Below, piece by piece: positions 11,964-23,963 of a stretch of 64,000 nt of DNA. Made by a program: the position numbers and the translations under genes. The notes under the pieces are model-generated. The model was given only the letters and a program-made list of their open reading frames with translations, had not been told where the DNA came from and did no database searches. Position 1 is the first letter of the stretch. Every line of letters begins with the position of its first letter. Origin of the DNA: Physcia stellaris. Taxonomy: Eukaryota > Ascomycota > Lecanoromycetes > Caliciales > Physciaceae. The DNA is taken from positions 434,001 to 498,000 of the forward strand of contig JABSSW010000023.1 in the NCBI GenBank assembly GCA_018902385.1. The letters run 5' to 3'.

Positions 11964-14900
11964 TCACTTCGTCTCCTCGCCATTCTCCATGGGCATGCTC
12001 GGGGGAGGGTGCTGGATATGCTGATGCTGGTGTTGATGGTGGTGCGGCCCTTGCGGCGGCGGCTGGCCATAGCTATTGCTAGGTACTCGATGCGGCTGGG
12101 GAGGATAATTGTAGTGTGGCTGTGGGCTTTGCGCGTAATGAGGTTGGGGGGATCCGTATGCTCGCATTGGTATCACTACAGACGTATTAGTGACTTCGCA
12201 GAGAACATTGGCAAGACCTGCAGCTTACTGTGTGGAGGCTGTTGCTGAGCATAGACCGGTTGACCATACTGGTTCGGATTCATGTACATTGGTTGTTGTC
12301 CCTGGTGCGATCCTTGATGCATCATCATCGGTGCTCCCCGACCTGGGCTTGGATATCCGCTTGGTGGCTGTGATTGCCCATTGTACGAAGGTGTCTGACC
12401 TGGAGGATACATCTGCACCTGTGGATTGAAAGGTACCGCCATCCCATGTGATGGGGCCATAAAGCCACTTTGTGAAGTTTGCTGGACCATCATCGGTGCA
12501 GCCAGTTGCGGCCCTTGAGTTGGCATCATCTGAGGCGCCCCGCCTGGAAGTTGCCTAAAATGAGCGGGCTGCGGACCATTGGGACCCACAAGGTATTGAG
12601 GCATTGGTTGGCCGTACGCCAGCTGAGCCGGCTGCTGCATCGGAGAAGGAAAGGCCATGGTGTTGTTCTGCATTCTCGGTGATGGATGGTAAGGGGTGGG
12701 GTTGGAAGCAGATAGATGCATTCGGTGATCGTCGTAATGGTGTTGTCCAGAGGAGAAATGCTGCGCTTGCGGTTGAACTGGAAATGGTGCAGGATGAGGA
12801 GTCTGCAAATGAGGCGTACCACCATGAACTTGCTGGAGATGGTGGGGAAGCTGGTGCTGATGCGGTAATGTAGAATTGACCTGGTGCACAGGTTGGGGTG
12901 AAATTTTGCCAGACGCAGACGCAACATCCTCAAACATCCCGGCATAGCTTTTCAACGGGCTCTCATCCCTGACTATCTTCCAGGTAGGAGCTGTCGTATA
13001 GGCGTACTTGATGCCCCCATTTGAAGAGTAATCTTTCGCTTTCCCTTCATTCACCGCATTCTCTTTTAGCCGCTTCAGGGGATTGAAATTCTCCTTAATC
13101 GAAGATCGTTCATTATTTGGTAGAGGTTTTCGATTTCCAAAGAAGGCCGTAGGAGTATGTGCACGCGACGCTGGGCGAGCACTCGGAGTAGATACAGGGG
13201 TGGAAATGGCACTAGGGCCGTTATTAGGTCGGAATGAGCTTGCTGCTGGGTTAGGCTTGAACTCTGGTGCTTTGATGTTGAATTTTGATGATACAGCCGA
13301 TGTAGGGGTGCGGACGCTACTGGGGGTCTGTGTATTCGAAGTCTGACCGACAGCGGGGCGCGTTGAAGGTCTTGAACCTCCGTGAATTGGTATGGGAGAC
13401 GGTACTGCTACACGCATACCAGCTTTGTGTTGTCCGTGGCTTTCATGCAAACGATGACCGAGATAACCTTGTGCTGGCTTGTCAGATGGGAGAGGATTGT
13501 TCTGAGACTGCAGTTGACGGTCACGTAGTGGCAGCATCGCCTGCTGGTTTTGCGATGGATAGCCGTGACGCCCTGTATTGTAGTCTTGACGATCGGGAAC
13601 ATTCGGTAAGGCTTGAATGTTCTCTCGAGGTCCTTCGGGTACCGTCTTCAGAGGCTTCTGATCTGAGCTGGTAGTGGTCTGATTTAGTGATGAAGTCGAG
13701 AATTGCTGAGCGTTTCGCTGGGCCTTCTCCATAATCTCTTCCTGCTTGGATTTGTCTTTGGCAAGGATAGGAACCAAATCCTTCGGCACAGGAGTCTTGA
13801 GATTGAAGTTTTTGGAAAACTTCATCAGATCATTCAGCTTGATGGCCTTATCTTGTGAAACACGTTGACGACGATGGTCGGAGACCCTCATCTTTTCCAT
13901 GTTCGCAAAGCTACGAAATGAATCAAGGAGGTTGGCTTCCACATTAGCAGTTGCGGAATCACTAGGTATTGGCCCCTTGGCAGCGCCCGTTGGACGGCTG
14001 CTATTTGCTGGTGTGTCTTCTCCATTCTTAATAGTCTCTTTTGTTTGTGGGACTGTGGGACTGGGTTTGATATCAGCTGGAGTAACATCAGTATGGGACT
14101 GAGTGGGAGCTGCATGCGGCTCATTGATTGGGATGTTGTCTTTGCGAGCAATTTGCGAAGTAATGATGGCTGGGTCTACAGGTTCTCCCGGAACGGTAGC
14201 TTTAGCTGTCGGAAAGCGACGAGCTGGTGGCATATACCGGTTATTTTGCCCTGACTGTAGGGCCGGAAATTCCTGGCTATGACGGGCAACGCCACTATAT
14301 CTGTATGAAGATCAGCATTTTCACTGCTACAACATTGAGGTAACGGACTTCTCTTCTTCGTCGAGCCCATCGTCTTCATTCATCAAACCGCGCTCCTCCC
14401 TTGTGTGGTTATTGCTGGTGGAGGATCCTTCTATTTCCTGCGCAATGCGCCGCGCCTCTGCTTCCCGTTGTCGATAATCAGGCCTTGATCTATCGATACG
14501 GGTAGTATAAATATTCTCATCATAGTCGCTTTTTAGCCCAAAACGCTGCTCGTTTACTTGGAACTGGTCCCATGGACCACTAGAAGACTCCAGAGAGAGG
14601 CCCGAGTCTGCGGTCGTTGATGGCTCCCAACGCTGCAGATCTCGCTCAGGCATGGCCGTGTTGCCAGAGATGTCGGTATCGATGCGGAAGCCCATAGTAG
14701 AGCCTTATCGGTGTATTAGCTAAGGTCCCAAAGAATGACAGTATTTGAAGACCTACCGTTCTGCATCTTGTTGTGGGTTTCAAAATTAATGCCTTCGACT
14801 GCTAAATCGATAACTTCCTTAGTGTCGAAAGACATCGCAAAGTCTTCTCCTCTGCCAATGAAGCCCGCCGAGCTATCTGGAATTCCATTCAGCTCAGCCT

Positions 14901-15683
14901 TGGATCCGGACTTGGCCTTTTCCACCATCTTCAGAAGGTAGGCAGATTCTTGGTTATCCATGACTGCACCATAAAATATACCTGTAAAGACGTCTCCGCT
15001 CTTCACTGTGACGGAAGCAGGCATACCCTGAAAGCCCGATCAGCATTCTCGAATATGCTCCGGAGGATCAGAAACCTACCATGGCATTGCCGTAAAGGTA
15101 AAGGAGGCGGTCGTGAGCATGTTTGTCTGTTGCAGCCACCTCTTGATTTGGCGGTTTGGAGGGTGCATTTTTGCTATGAGGTGCAACACCATTCTGCTGG
15201 GCCGGCGTTGTTGATCGTTGAGTGAGAGGATTCATGCCCGACTGCCAGGCTTTTTGTGGAGCACGTCTTATTGTTGTGATTAGCTTGAATCAATTGCGCC
15301 GGCTAGCATAAGAAAGAGGAGGTATGAATGGGTTTGTAAGCGGACAATTCATGACAGTCAGACAGAGAGTCGGTGAGGTTGATTACAGGTAATGAAGATC
15401 AGAGACGTCAACCACGCGAATGATGACACTTTCTGTGATGGATGAAGGGCTTCAAAGAGTAATGTGATCTTGACCCTGGTGAAGCGGACAATCACTGGCA
15501 ATTGAGCAAAGCTGCTTACCTTTGCGCTCCATCATTTGCACTTTCAGTTTGTTTCCGATTGCTCTCAGCCGCTTTGTTACTGAATGACGACTTTGAGTGT
15601 TGCTTGCCTGTAGCTGACATCATATTCGGAGAGGCATTGGACTCTGTGGTGCCGGTGGTTCCATTGATCATTGTAGTCGCCAT
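11964..15683 (-). CDS. pbp1: Ataxin-2 homologue / Pab1-binding protein
   Basis: The model is complement(11964..12175, 12229..14300, 14349..14703, 14757..15027, 15080..15266, 15520..15683), 1086 aa. Stress-granule and poly(A)-tail factor that binds poly(A)-binding protein. The LSm-like SM-ATX domain occupies residues ~95-205 (HDRLLYLYGNAMGMPASVTV, then KSGDVFTGIFYGAV). The LsmAD domain is at ~215-305 (WDQFQVNEQRFGLKSDYDE). KYSGV at the exon 4/5 joint follows, then a long Pro/Gln/Ser-rich disordered region, with a His/Gln-rich C-terminus (HHHQHQHQH). The start at 15683 is the first ATG after an unrelated upstream stretch. Intron 1 is long (253 nt), the others 48-53 nt. It is transcribed divergently from the Bud6 homologue. 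Confidence 0.93.
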
Positions 15684-16501
15684 AATGGAACGTGGTTTTC
15701 CGCAGTCAGCCACAGATTGAGGCAAGACCTAGCGGCCTGCGGAAGCTTGCAGGTATGTACAAGAAGTACTCCCAGTGGCTCCACACAAGTCTGACAGTGG
15801 GGTGCCTTGTCTTGTGCGTGCGGTAGAAGCCGCGGAAGGAAATGTGGAGGCAGGAAGATGTCAAAAGTTGAAGATCAAGGTGTTTCGAAGGACGAGCTAG
15901 CGGGTAACTAAAGTTAGCAGGAGAATAGACCCACCACTCAGCAATTTGTCGAACTGTCTCTCAATTCGAGAGCCTCCCCAAGATTTTCACTGGCGAATTG
16001 CGCTACTGTGAGCCAGGAGTAGATAGTGTCAAATACCTAGTCTAAAGGAAACAACATCATCCGCAGGTGACGATGGATGGCTGGGTCCGATGAAGAGGAG
16101 GAATTGGGTAGATGAGGTGCGTGAACGCCACGAGTGGAACGACGATCTTCAGCTAATGTAGGCCATCTATCTGCCTTGTGCGACATTCATCGACGAGGAC
16201 TACAAGTATTAAAAACCGAGGGTACTCGGAGAGTGGAGGATGCAAATCATTCGATTCAAGGTTCAAAATTACCAGATTTCGGTAGTCCGTACGAATGTCA
16301 GGACTCATTACCGACGCTGCGGCTAGCCACTTACGCTCTAGCTTCCTTTTTCGATACCGCTAACCCTGGCGGACATCGAATCCAATCACTGTAGGGATAG
16401 AAAGTTCTGAAGTGAGCAAAGTATCATCTTCCAGCCTGCGATCAGTCACCCATTAGGTCGTGCTTGATACAGATGCTGTTTGTCGTCCGGCTGTGAGAGC
16501 C
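15684..16501. other. Divergent promoter region pbp1/bud6
   Basis: 818 bp between two divergently transcribed starts. No RNA gene or repeat recognised. Confidence 0.5.
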
Positions 16502-19500
16502 ATGCAGACAATCTCCAACTCTCAAAAGTCTACTCAGAGACGCTCTCCAGTCGAGAACCCCTCCCAGTCCGTCAACTCGTCTCAGGCCGTCCCGGGCTCT
16601 CGCAGTTCCTCAGGCTCTGCTAGATCTTCTACCTACAAGGGGAGAAATGTGCGCTCCCCACGTCGTTTGACGCTCGAATCTCGAGTAATGCATTCACAAC
16701 CTAACAGATTGCTAATCTACTGGTATCCTAGCCGTCTCAGCAATTATCACAAATCGAGAAGAGCGTTACCCACCTTTTGATAGCGACCAAGCAACTGCTC
16801 GAAACACTCACGCAATGGTCAAGACATACAGCAAGCGAGGGGCAGGTCTCCGACGTTTACGTCCGCCTAGGATATGAGTTCAATATTGCCTGTAGGGCCT
16901 TCTCCGCGATCGGGGTTGAGACCGCCGATCTGGGTCCTGTGCCCGAGCTTCTTCGTGCCATTCTAGAAGAGACCCTAAGTCAGGAAGCGAGCCCTGCAGG
17001 CCTGGATAGGTTTCTACCGCGAATTAGGGATATCATCATCACTCTGCTACATGGCTTGAAAAGAAAGCAACAGAAACTGAGGGCTAAGCAAGGCAGAGAA
17101 AATCCTTCTGACCGCTCGCTGAGCTCTGCAGGGAGCTCAGGGAGCTTGAATACCGGCCTGACACAAATGCTGGAAGATGTTCCGACTTCAAGGCGATCTG
17201 GCGGCAAAGGGGCTGAGAGACGTGTGGGCAGTGGGAGTACATTCTCTGAAGATAGCCAGAACGGGGATCCATACATTGGAGACGAAACCGAAGCTTCATC
17301 GAGGTTTACTCCTACTTCCCAGCCTAAAAGAGTAAACAGTGGCGCGAGAGAAGTAAGTAATCGAGTTGGAGGTCATGAGAGCCAAAGGTCGCAGGCAGTG
17401 CCATCCAGCCAACTTTCATATTCGACTCTCAATTCGCAAGAAGCGTTGAGTGGGCCAACTGCTTCTGCGCCACCTAGGAATGAGCAGCCTGAGAGAGAAA
17501 GTGCGCTCTATGCCGCTCCACCGCCGCCGCCTCCTCCGAAACAGCAAGATGCGTTGGCTGCTCTACAGAGAGGAGGAGATCTCGAAAGAAGGGCATCTCG
17601 GAGATACTCCGCTTACCAGATCTCAAAACATCTTGGAGCATCACCAAATGGAGTTCCGATGCTCCCACCTGCTCAGAATTCGCCGATTCCAAACCGAGGC
17701 CGTGATGTTCGTGAGTCCATGAACGCAGTCAGGGTGCGCGGCTCTGGCCTACACGGTCGACAGAAATCTGTTGTCCGAGACCCTTCACCAATGAAAAACG
17801 AGATATATAGCTCAAGGATATCCGAAGAAAGTAGTCAGAGTAGTGGTTCTATCAGGCTCAATATTCCTGCCGAGCTTGGGGTTGACGATAGCCCTGTTGC
17901 GAAAACTCCTGAGAATATGCTCAGAAAATCTGACGCACGCCCGGACGGAGATCCTCCGAAGCTAGCTGCTACCCTAAGTGGTCCACCTGTTGACGTGGTT
18001 GGAAATGTTCCCATGTATGATCTCTCCGAAGCAGAAGGCGCTTCTCCAGCCATTGAGCAAGCAAGCACCAAGTTCAATGGTCAAGCCAATGGAACGGCCA
18101 CATTGGGGGCTCGTGCACCAGCTTCGATAAGTCCAGCACAGTCACAGCAGTTCGTTCCTGAGCAAAGTCCACAACCAGGGAAAGAACTTACCCTTTTCCT
18201 CCAGTATAAATCAAAAATCAAGAAATTTGTGCTCTCAGAAGGGGCTACCGATCTCTCCATCGCACGTTTGCAGCTGGCCTTCATTGAAAAGTTCGCTTGG
18301 AATACGCATAGTAACGGTAATGACTTGCCCGAGATATACATTCAAGATCCTGTCTCAGGTGTCAGGCATGAATTGGAGGATCTCAATGACGTCAAGGATC
18401 GCTCGGTCTTGGTACTTAACGTTGAGGCACTCGACGAGGTCAAGCGACATATTGACGAAGGGCTTGGAGGCTTACGTCGAATGGTAGAAGGCGTGCGTAC
18501 CGTGATCGACGGACAGCAAAGCACTATGCAGCAAGTTTCAGAGCAACAGCAAAACACGACTAAAGAGCTAGCTCGTTTGGGTACAGGACAAGTCAAAATT
18601 CCTGGCCGGATTATGTCTCTCGACAAGCCTAGACCTAATGGGGTGATACGTTCTTCAAGTTTTCCAAGAGGCTCGACGAATCAGCTATTGGGAGTCCAGT
18701 CATTGAGGCAGGACCTCGCAGTGGTCCGGCAGACCTTTTCCTCGATGGTGACAGATATGAATACGTCAATGAGCTCAGTAACCACAAAAGCCTCGGCGAT
18801 CAAGGCTATGGCCGTTGATGGAGTAATTCCGTCACTAGACAGCTCGACTGGTCGGTCATATGTTGACAACGGGAAGAAAGTTCTGGGTGAGGACTCTGAG
18901 AAAATCGTCAATCGTGTGGACGACCTGCAAGACATCGTCGAAGATCTACGTAAAGATGTAGTTTCCCGGGGTGTAAGACCTCTCCCAAGACAGCTGGAAA
19001 CAGTCGGCAAAAGCATCAGCGTCGCTACACTGGAGCTGAAAAAGATGCAAGAATTTCTCAAACGCGAAAAGCCGGTCTGGACGAAAATTTGGGAAAAGGA
19101 GCTTCAGCTTGTTTGTACTGACCGGGATCTGCTCACAATGCAGGAGGATCTCGCTGCAGATCTTGAAGATGACTTAGAGAAAGCCACACAAACATTTGCG
19201 CTCGTGGAACAAGCAACTAAACAGCAGAATCTACAATCGTCTCAAGGAGGACCCAATAATCTACGTGCTACCTCTCGAGGTCTTAATGCGATAGCCACCG
19301 ATCAAGATGTAGACCCGCGAAAGGCGAAGGATGGTGTTCTAGGGGAGGTGAGAGCGCTGCGGCCGAATCATGAGACGAGGCTTGAGGCTATTGAACGAGC
19401 CGAAAAGGCTAGACAAAAGGAGCTTGAAAGTAGGCGCGAGGGCGAGTTCTCGAAGGAACTTGGGAATTTCGTAGAAGAAGGAAAGCTTAAGAGGAGTGGC

Positions 19501-19867
19501 GGTTTCGAAGAAGCGGAGAGGCTTCGAAAAGCCAAAGATGAAAGGAACCGGCGAGAGGCGTGGGAAAAGCAGCAGGAAAGGTCCCGAGGCAAAGAAGTAG
19601 AGGATATTCCTGCGCCAGTCTCCTTTGACACAGCAGCATCCGATGACACGGCAACAAGTCAGGAAATGGAAGCTGGAGCAGATGAGCGTACGCCAGCTGG
19701 GACTCCTGAAAGCCAGCAGACGCATGAAGTTGTGGAAGATGCCACTTCTGATGCAGGTGAGTGGACTCGCCAGTGACCGCTTAGACGAACTCTGGTAGCT
19801 GATGTCTCTAGTAGCGTCTACCAGAAGCCGCAGCAAATCCTGGTTACCGGCCATATTCACAAGCTAA
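16502..19867 (+). CDS. bud6: Actin-interacting polarity protein Bud6/Aip3
   Basis: Exons 16502..16684, 16732..19756 and 19812..19867 give 1087 aa. Polarisome factor that helps formins nucleate actin cables at tips and septa. An N-terminal conserved block begins QIEKSVTHLLIATKQLLE (residue ~67), followed by a Ser/Pro-rich middle with a PPPPPPPK stretch (~residue 255). The AIP3 core starts at about residue 545 with ELTLFLQYKSKIKKF, IYIQDPVSGVRHELEDL and EVKRHIDEGLGGLRRMV. A charged coiled coil lies at ~960-1030. At the 3' end a strong GTGAGT donor and CTCTAG acceptor give a tail ending WLPAIFTS; without splicing the frame stops 12 codons later at 19776. I favour splicing, but the ending is the least certain part. 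Confidence 0.9.
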
Positions 19868-20538
19868 TCTGGCTCTATGTCATCCTTGACTGGTGGGTTG
19901 AGCGTACGCGATGGGAATCATTGATGGACAATATCTGCTCGGTTATAGCGAGGGCGTTGGGGGCTGAAGGCGTGGTACATACGATTTCACGCTCGGTAGA
20001 CATCTTTTTGTCTATATTTCCTACGACGATGTAATGCACATAGTGCAGAGTTTCGCCGGTCTACCAGACTGTGTCATCTACTTCACTGCGAACCGTTAGT
20101 GCAGAAGCCGTTGAGCGTGAAGGACCGGCCAAGTCTTGCAATCTATCCACTGTCTACGAGGACATGCCATCAGAGTGATGAAAGATCAGTTCCATTATGA
20201 CTCGGTACATCTGCACTGCCTTACTACTAAGGTAGGTACACGACGTGTTTATCACCTCGGGCCTTGGCGTTGCAGGGGTGAGCTTCCTCGCTTCCAACCA
20301 GCCATCATTAATTCAGAAACCGGTATAATTCACTCTGCGTTTCATGACATTATGATTTATGACTCTCTTTCCATTCATACACTTGTGGATTGCTGTGATC
20401 TCCCTCTTCCTACTGTACATTTGGGAGTGAAACCCTTTCAAAAGGTCCTACATGGTACTCGTTTGCAGCTCCAAGAAACTACACACGCAGACAAGCTTTC
20501 CCAGCTAAGTCCGATCTATCAGGCAGAGATAGCCTCAA
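19868..20538. other. Intergenic
   Basis: 670 bp upstream of the GPI protein. A 205-codon frame (20136-20753) overlaps the start of that gene in another phase and is judged spurious. Confidence 0.5.
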
Positions 20539-22040
20539 ATGGTCACTCGATGTTCCCTTGCTCTGGCGCCTCTAACATTGCTACTCCTCCTGTCCGACTG
20601 GCCAGCCCGAGCTGTGTCCAGAGACCTGCCATTACCATGGCCGCGCCTTCTTTCCTTGGACACCGCTGTCCATCCTGCCCCTGCCCTCGTGAGCGGAGGA
20701 GGCTCGGACCAACACAAGATAGCTACAGGCCAGAAGCCGGTAGGAGCGCGTAAGATGAGTGGGGATGCGAGCGAGATGTTTTTCATGGAATATTGGCAAT
20801 TTGACCAGAAAATTGATGATACGGAGACCCTTCCGACAGGGGGAATTGATCGACCAGAGCCTCATAGTCATGCAGACGGTTTCGGAGAAGATACGGCGTG
20901 TAGGCAAAACTCATCTATACCACTTCTCCTGGGAGCTCCTTTTGCTCTTCACGCTGAGCCCCATCTCCCGCATGGCCCATTGCTGAGAAACTTTCCACGA
21001 GTTTTGTCACTTCTTGAACCACGTGCTTTTCAGTGTCCTTCTGGAACATCAAGCTGCAGCTCCATCAGTCGACCAAACAGCTGCTGCCCGTCAGGAGAGT
21101 CATGCCAGTTGATATCCGACACTGGGCAGGGTGATGTGGGTTGTTGTGGACAAGGGCAATCGTGCTCTCCACAGGTTGCTGGTTGTCAACAGGGGTACTC
21201 AAGTTGTCCAGGAAATCAGGGTGGAGGCTGTTGTATCCCAGGCTATGCTTGCGTCGGCGTCGGATGTAAGCTCACTTGCATGATTCCATAAACTGAAATC
21301 GCTAACCTCTGGAGGTGTTTTAAGCTCCACGGCGACGGTGACCGTCAACCCTACAGTGACCGCCTCGCCAACAGCAAGTACGCAGATATCAAGTAACACT
21401 TCAGTCACAACTAGTAGCTCCACAGCTTCCACATCCAGCCTTGCCGTTGTGCCCTCGGCTAGCCCAGAGAGTTCCTCCGTAAGGCCTACTTCTACATCTT
21501 TACCGCCCTCTACGTCTTTGAGCAGCACCAGCATCAGCTCTACGTCCGGTCAAGCTGGTCTCCCTGTGCGCCCCACCTCTCTAGCCAGCGTAATAACGAC
21601 AACTACGAGTACGGCCGGATCATCAGAACGAGGTACTTGTCCGACGGGGTTCTATCAATGCTCGGCATATTATCATGGTGGATGTTGCCGAGTAGGCCGA
21701 GACTGTGCTCTAAGCGACTGCCCGACTGCCACGTCCACAACGGTTGCCGATACTCTAGGAGTAACGATCCTAGCACCTACAGGAAACGGGATTGGGGCAG
21801 CGACTGCAGGACTAGGAAAGGGTAGCTGCGCAACTGGGTGGAGCAGTTGTGCACCAAGTTTCGGGGGGCTGCTGTCCTGGTGGCTACGCATGTGGGTCTG
21901 GAACAACCTGTACGGCTACAGTCGCTGGAGAGACTCCTAGTGTGGAGGCGAAGTTGGCTGCAAGCGGTACCCAAGGTCTTTTGCCAAGCCACAAATGGGA
22001 GCTGATCCTAGCGGTCTGCATGTTTTTGTATTTATTCTGA
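20539..22040 (+). CDS. Cysteine-rich GPI-anchored surface protein (frameshifted)
   Basis: Exons 20539..21265 and 21315..22040, with a frame break. A hydrophobic signal peptide (residues 1-~25, LALAPLTLLLLLS) leads into a spacer, then a Cys-rich module at ~190-243 with repeated CPSGTSSC, CCPSGESC, CCGQGQSC and GGGCCIPGYAC. A ~100-residue Ser/Thr-rich stalk follows, then a second Cys module (CPTGFYQC, GGCCRVGRDC) and a third. The third continues only after a frame change at a G6 run (21863-21868): one G fewer joins SCAPSFGG to CCPGGYACGSG. The downstream frame ends in a hydrophobic tail (LILAVCMFLYLF) typical of GPI attachment. Without the shift the protein stops at 21940 and loses its anchor. 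Sequencing error and real mutation cannot be separated here. Confidence 0.75.
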
Positions 22041-22864
22041 TTCACGTTCGTTGCATGGCGAAGGCGTTCTTGGAGGCATGATACAATCTACCACTATCGG
22101 TAATCGGCCAAAATTCGTTAACATCTTGGAAATGGCGCTCAATCAGACCGTACATGTATGGAGTAATAGTGCCATTGAGTTTTATGGCTGCTCAAGCTCA
22201 AGCGCGAACACAAGCTTATTCTTTTTCCTGTTAATTGGCATCTGATCGAGTATCTAATCTTAGATATGTACATGACGTTGGCTTTTGTGCGGTTTATGCC
22301 GGGGCGGTAGCTAGTGGGATTCCCGCGAGGTACCTTGGTAAGAGTCTTCCGGAACAGCTACCCGGTTTATTGGGGAGGTTGTTATTGCATGAAGCAAGGT
22401 CCCAACCCAGGATCATACCTACCGTTTGAATTGAAGTCATGTTCGCACAGCTGCCGTTTGCGCGATCGAGGAACCTGTTCCATTCCATTGTGGAAATCTA
22501 GGAATTCCGAAGAACCGGAGTAGGCAAAGGATGCCTTAAAGTCCTTATACTGATGGGATTACATTATTGACTGGTATTGAGTATATTTCACCCACAGTTT
22601 TCTGTACCTTTGATGAACTCATCTCATTCTATTTGATATTGACTCTCCAAGTTTCTCAATAAGTTTAAACCTTCTCTACAAGTGTCACTGTTCAACATGT
22701 CACTAGGTTTCTTTGAATGGAAAGTTCCGGAGATTTTGGGTAACCTTTCTGCGGGTCTTGTGTCTCTGTTATGTTACCTGTGGCTATTAAACCCACCTCC
22801 CCAACACTTCGCCAGACATCGAATCACTTCGGTTCTTTTCTAAGAAAAATTCGTATCGCACGGC
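22041..22864. other. Intergenic
   Basis: 820 bp between the GPI protein and the 2EXR gene. Short open frames at 22294-22523 on both strands lack any recognised motif. Confidence 0.5.
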
Positions 22865-23963
22865 ATGTTCTCCCCCTTTACTCTACAGCGGCACTTTTCA
22901 AATCTCGAGACTCCTGTCCAATCTGCCGAAATGCCCAGTCTGGACGCCGCCTTGTTGGCCAGCCCTCTGAACAGACTTCCCCCTGAAGTCCGAAACATCA
23001 TTTACTCCATCCTCTTAACCCAGCCGTCTGAGATCCTGATCTCTTACAAACGCTTTAGAAGCTGTATCGATAGGAATGGGCTCTTTCCCAATATCTGCAT
23101 GTCCTGTGAGTACTTAATCCTGACTCTCTTTCTACTAGAACGACAACAGGGAGTGCTTGTTGAAGAGAAACCCAAAATTCAAGGCTTCGCGACTCGTCTC
23201 CATTCATCCTATGATTCCTGAAGGAAATGCTGAATCGGAGACTCCCGCAGGCAGTCGGGGCCAGACCTTGTGCAAATGCAATAGCTTCACGCTCAACGAT
23301 GAATTCTTCTGCCAGCATCAGCAGCTGCCACCATCGAACCTTTTCCCTAGTATTCTGTCCACTTGTCGACTTATCTACAACGAAGCGGCGCCACTTCTCT
23401 ACAGGCAGAACTCGTACGTATACAATGCATTGGCGATCCGCCTCTCTCCGATTTCAAGCAATCGAATTCAATACCCTCTATCTGTTTAGCTAAAACCTTG
23501 ATCGCCGTCCCTCGTAAATCAGATTGATACTGATGGCTCCAGGTTCCATTTCGCTGATCCCACCGCCATCGAACGATTCGCCGCCGCCACGGACCAGAAT
23601 CACAACACAGGGGTTGAGAACCTCTTTCTGACGATCCACTCGGCCCGGAATGAGGTCCGTTACCGCTGGGAAACGGCGCTCAACGAAAGTAAGGTTCTGC
23701 GCCTTGCCAAGCATCTCCCAAACCTTAGGAATGTTGTGATCAAGCTGCGAGGGAAGTTCGAGCGACTCTCGGGCGATCATCTCGTCAACTTGTGCACCAC
23801 GATTGCGAAGCAGTTTGAACCTTGCAAGGCGCTTAAATGGATCCATGTGAATGGACTGATCGATGCTAATGCCATCATGGCGTTTGCACCTGCTATCAAG
23901 AAGCCAAAGAGAAGTGATGATGATGGCAGAGAGGCTCAAACGGATGTAAGGACATGTTGGTAA
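22865..23963 (+). CDS. 2EXR (F-box-like) domain protein
   Basis: Proposed exons are 22865..23105, 23251..23413 and 23543..23963. This is a fungus-specific family of unknown function. The 2EXR/F-box-like signature LPPEVRNIIYSILL is at residues ~38-51, then CRLIYNEAAPLLYRQN, FHFADPTAIERFAAAT, and late conserved blocks KWIHVNGLIDANAIMAFAPA. Intron 1 was set at 145 nt (GTGAGT...CCCGCAG, branch CTGAATC) because the nearer acceptors break frame or create a stop. Intron 2 is 129 nt, long for this locus. The end is uncertain: the frame stops at 23963, but a GTAAGT donor overlaps that stop and a further exon may exist before 24350. The long 164-codon antisense frame is a shadow. Alternative: a decaying copy. 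Confidence 0.62.

Noticed and set aside
20136-20753. 205-codon plus-strand open frame before the GPI protein
   Set aside because: Overlaps the signal-peptide exon in another phase, has no recognised domain and has a composition unlike a real gene.
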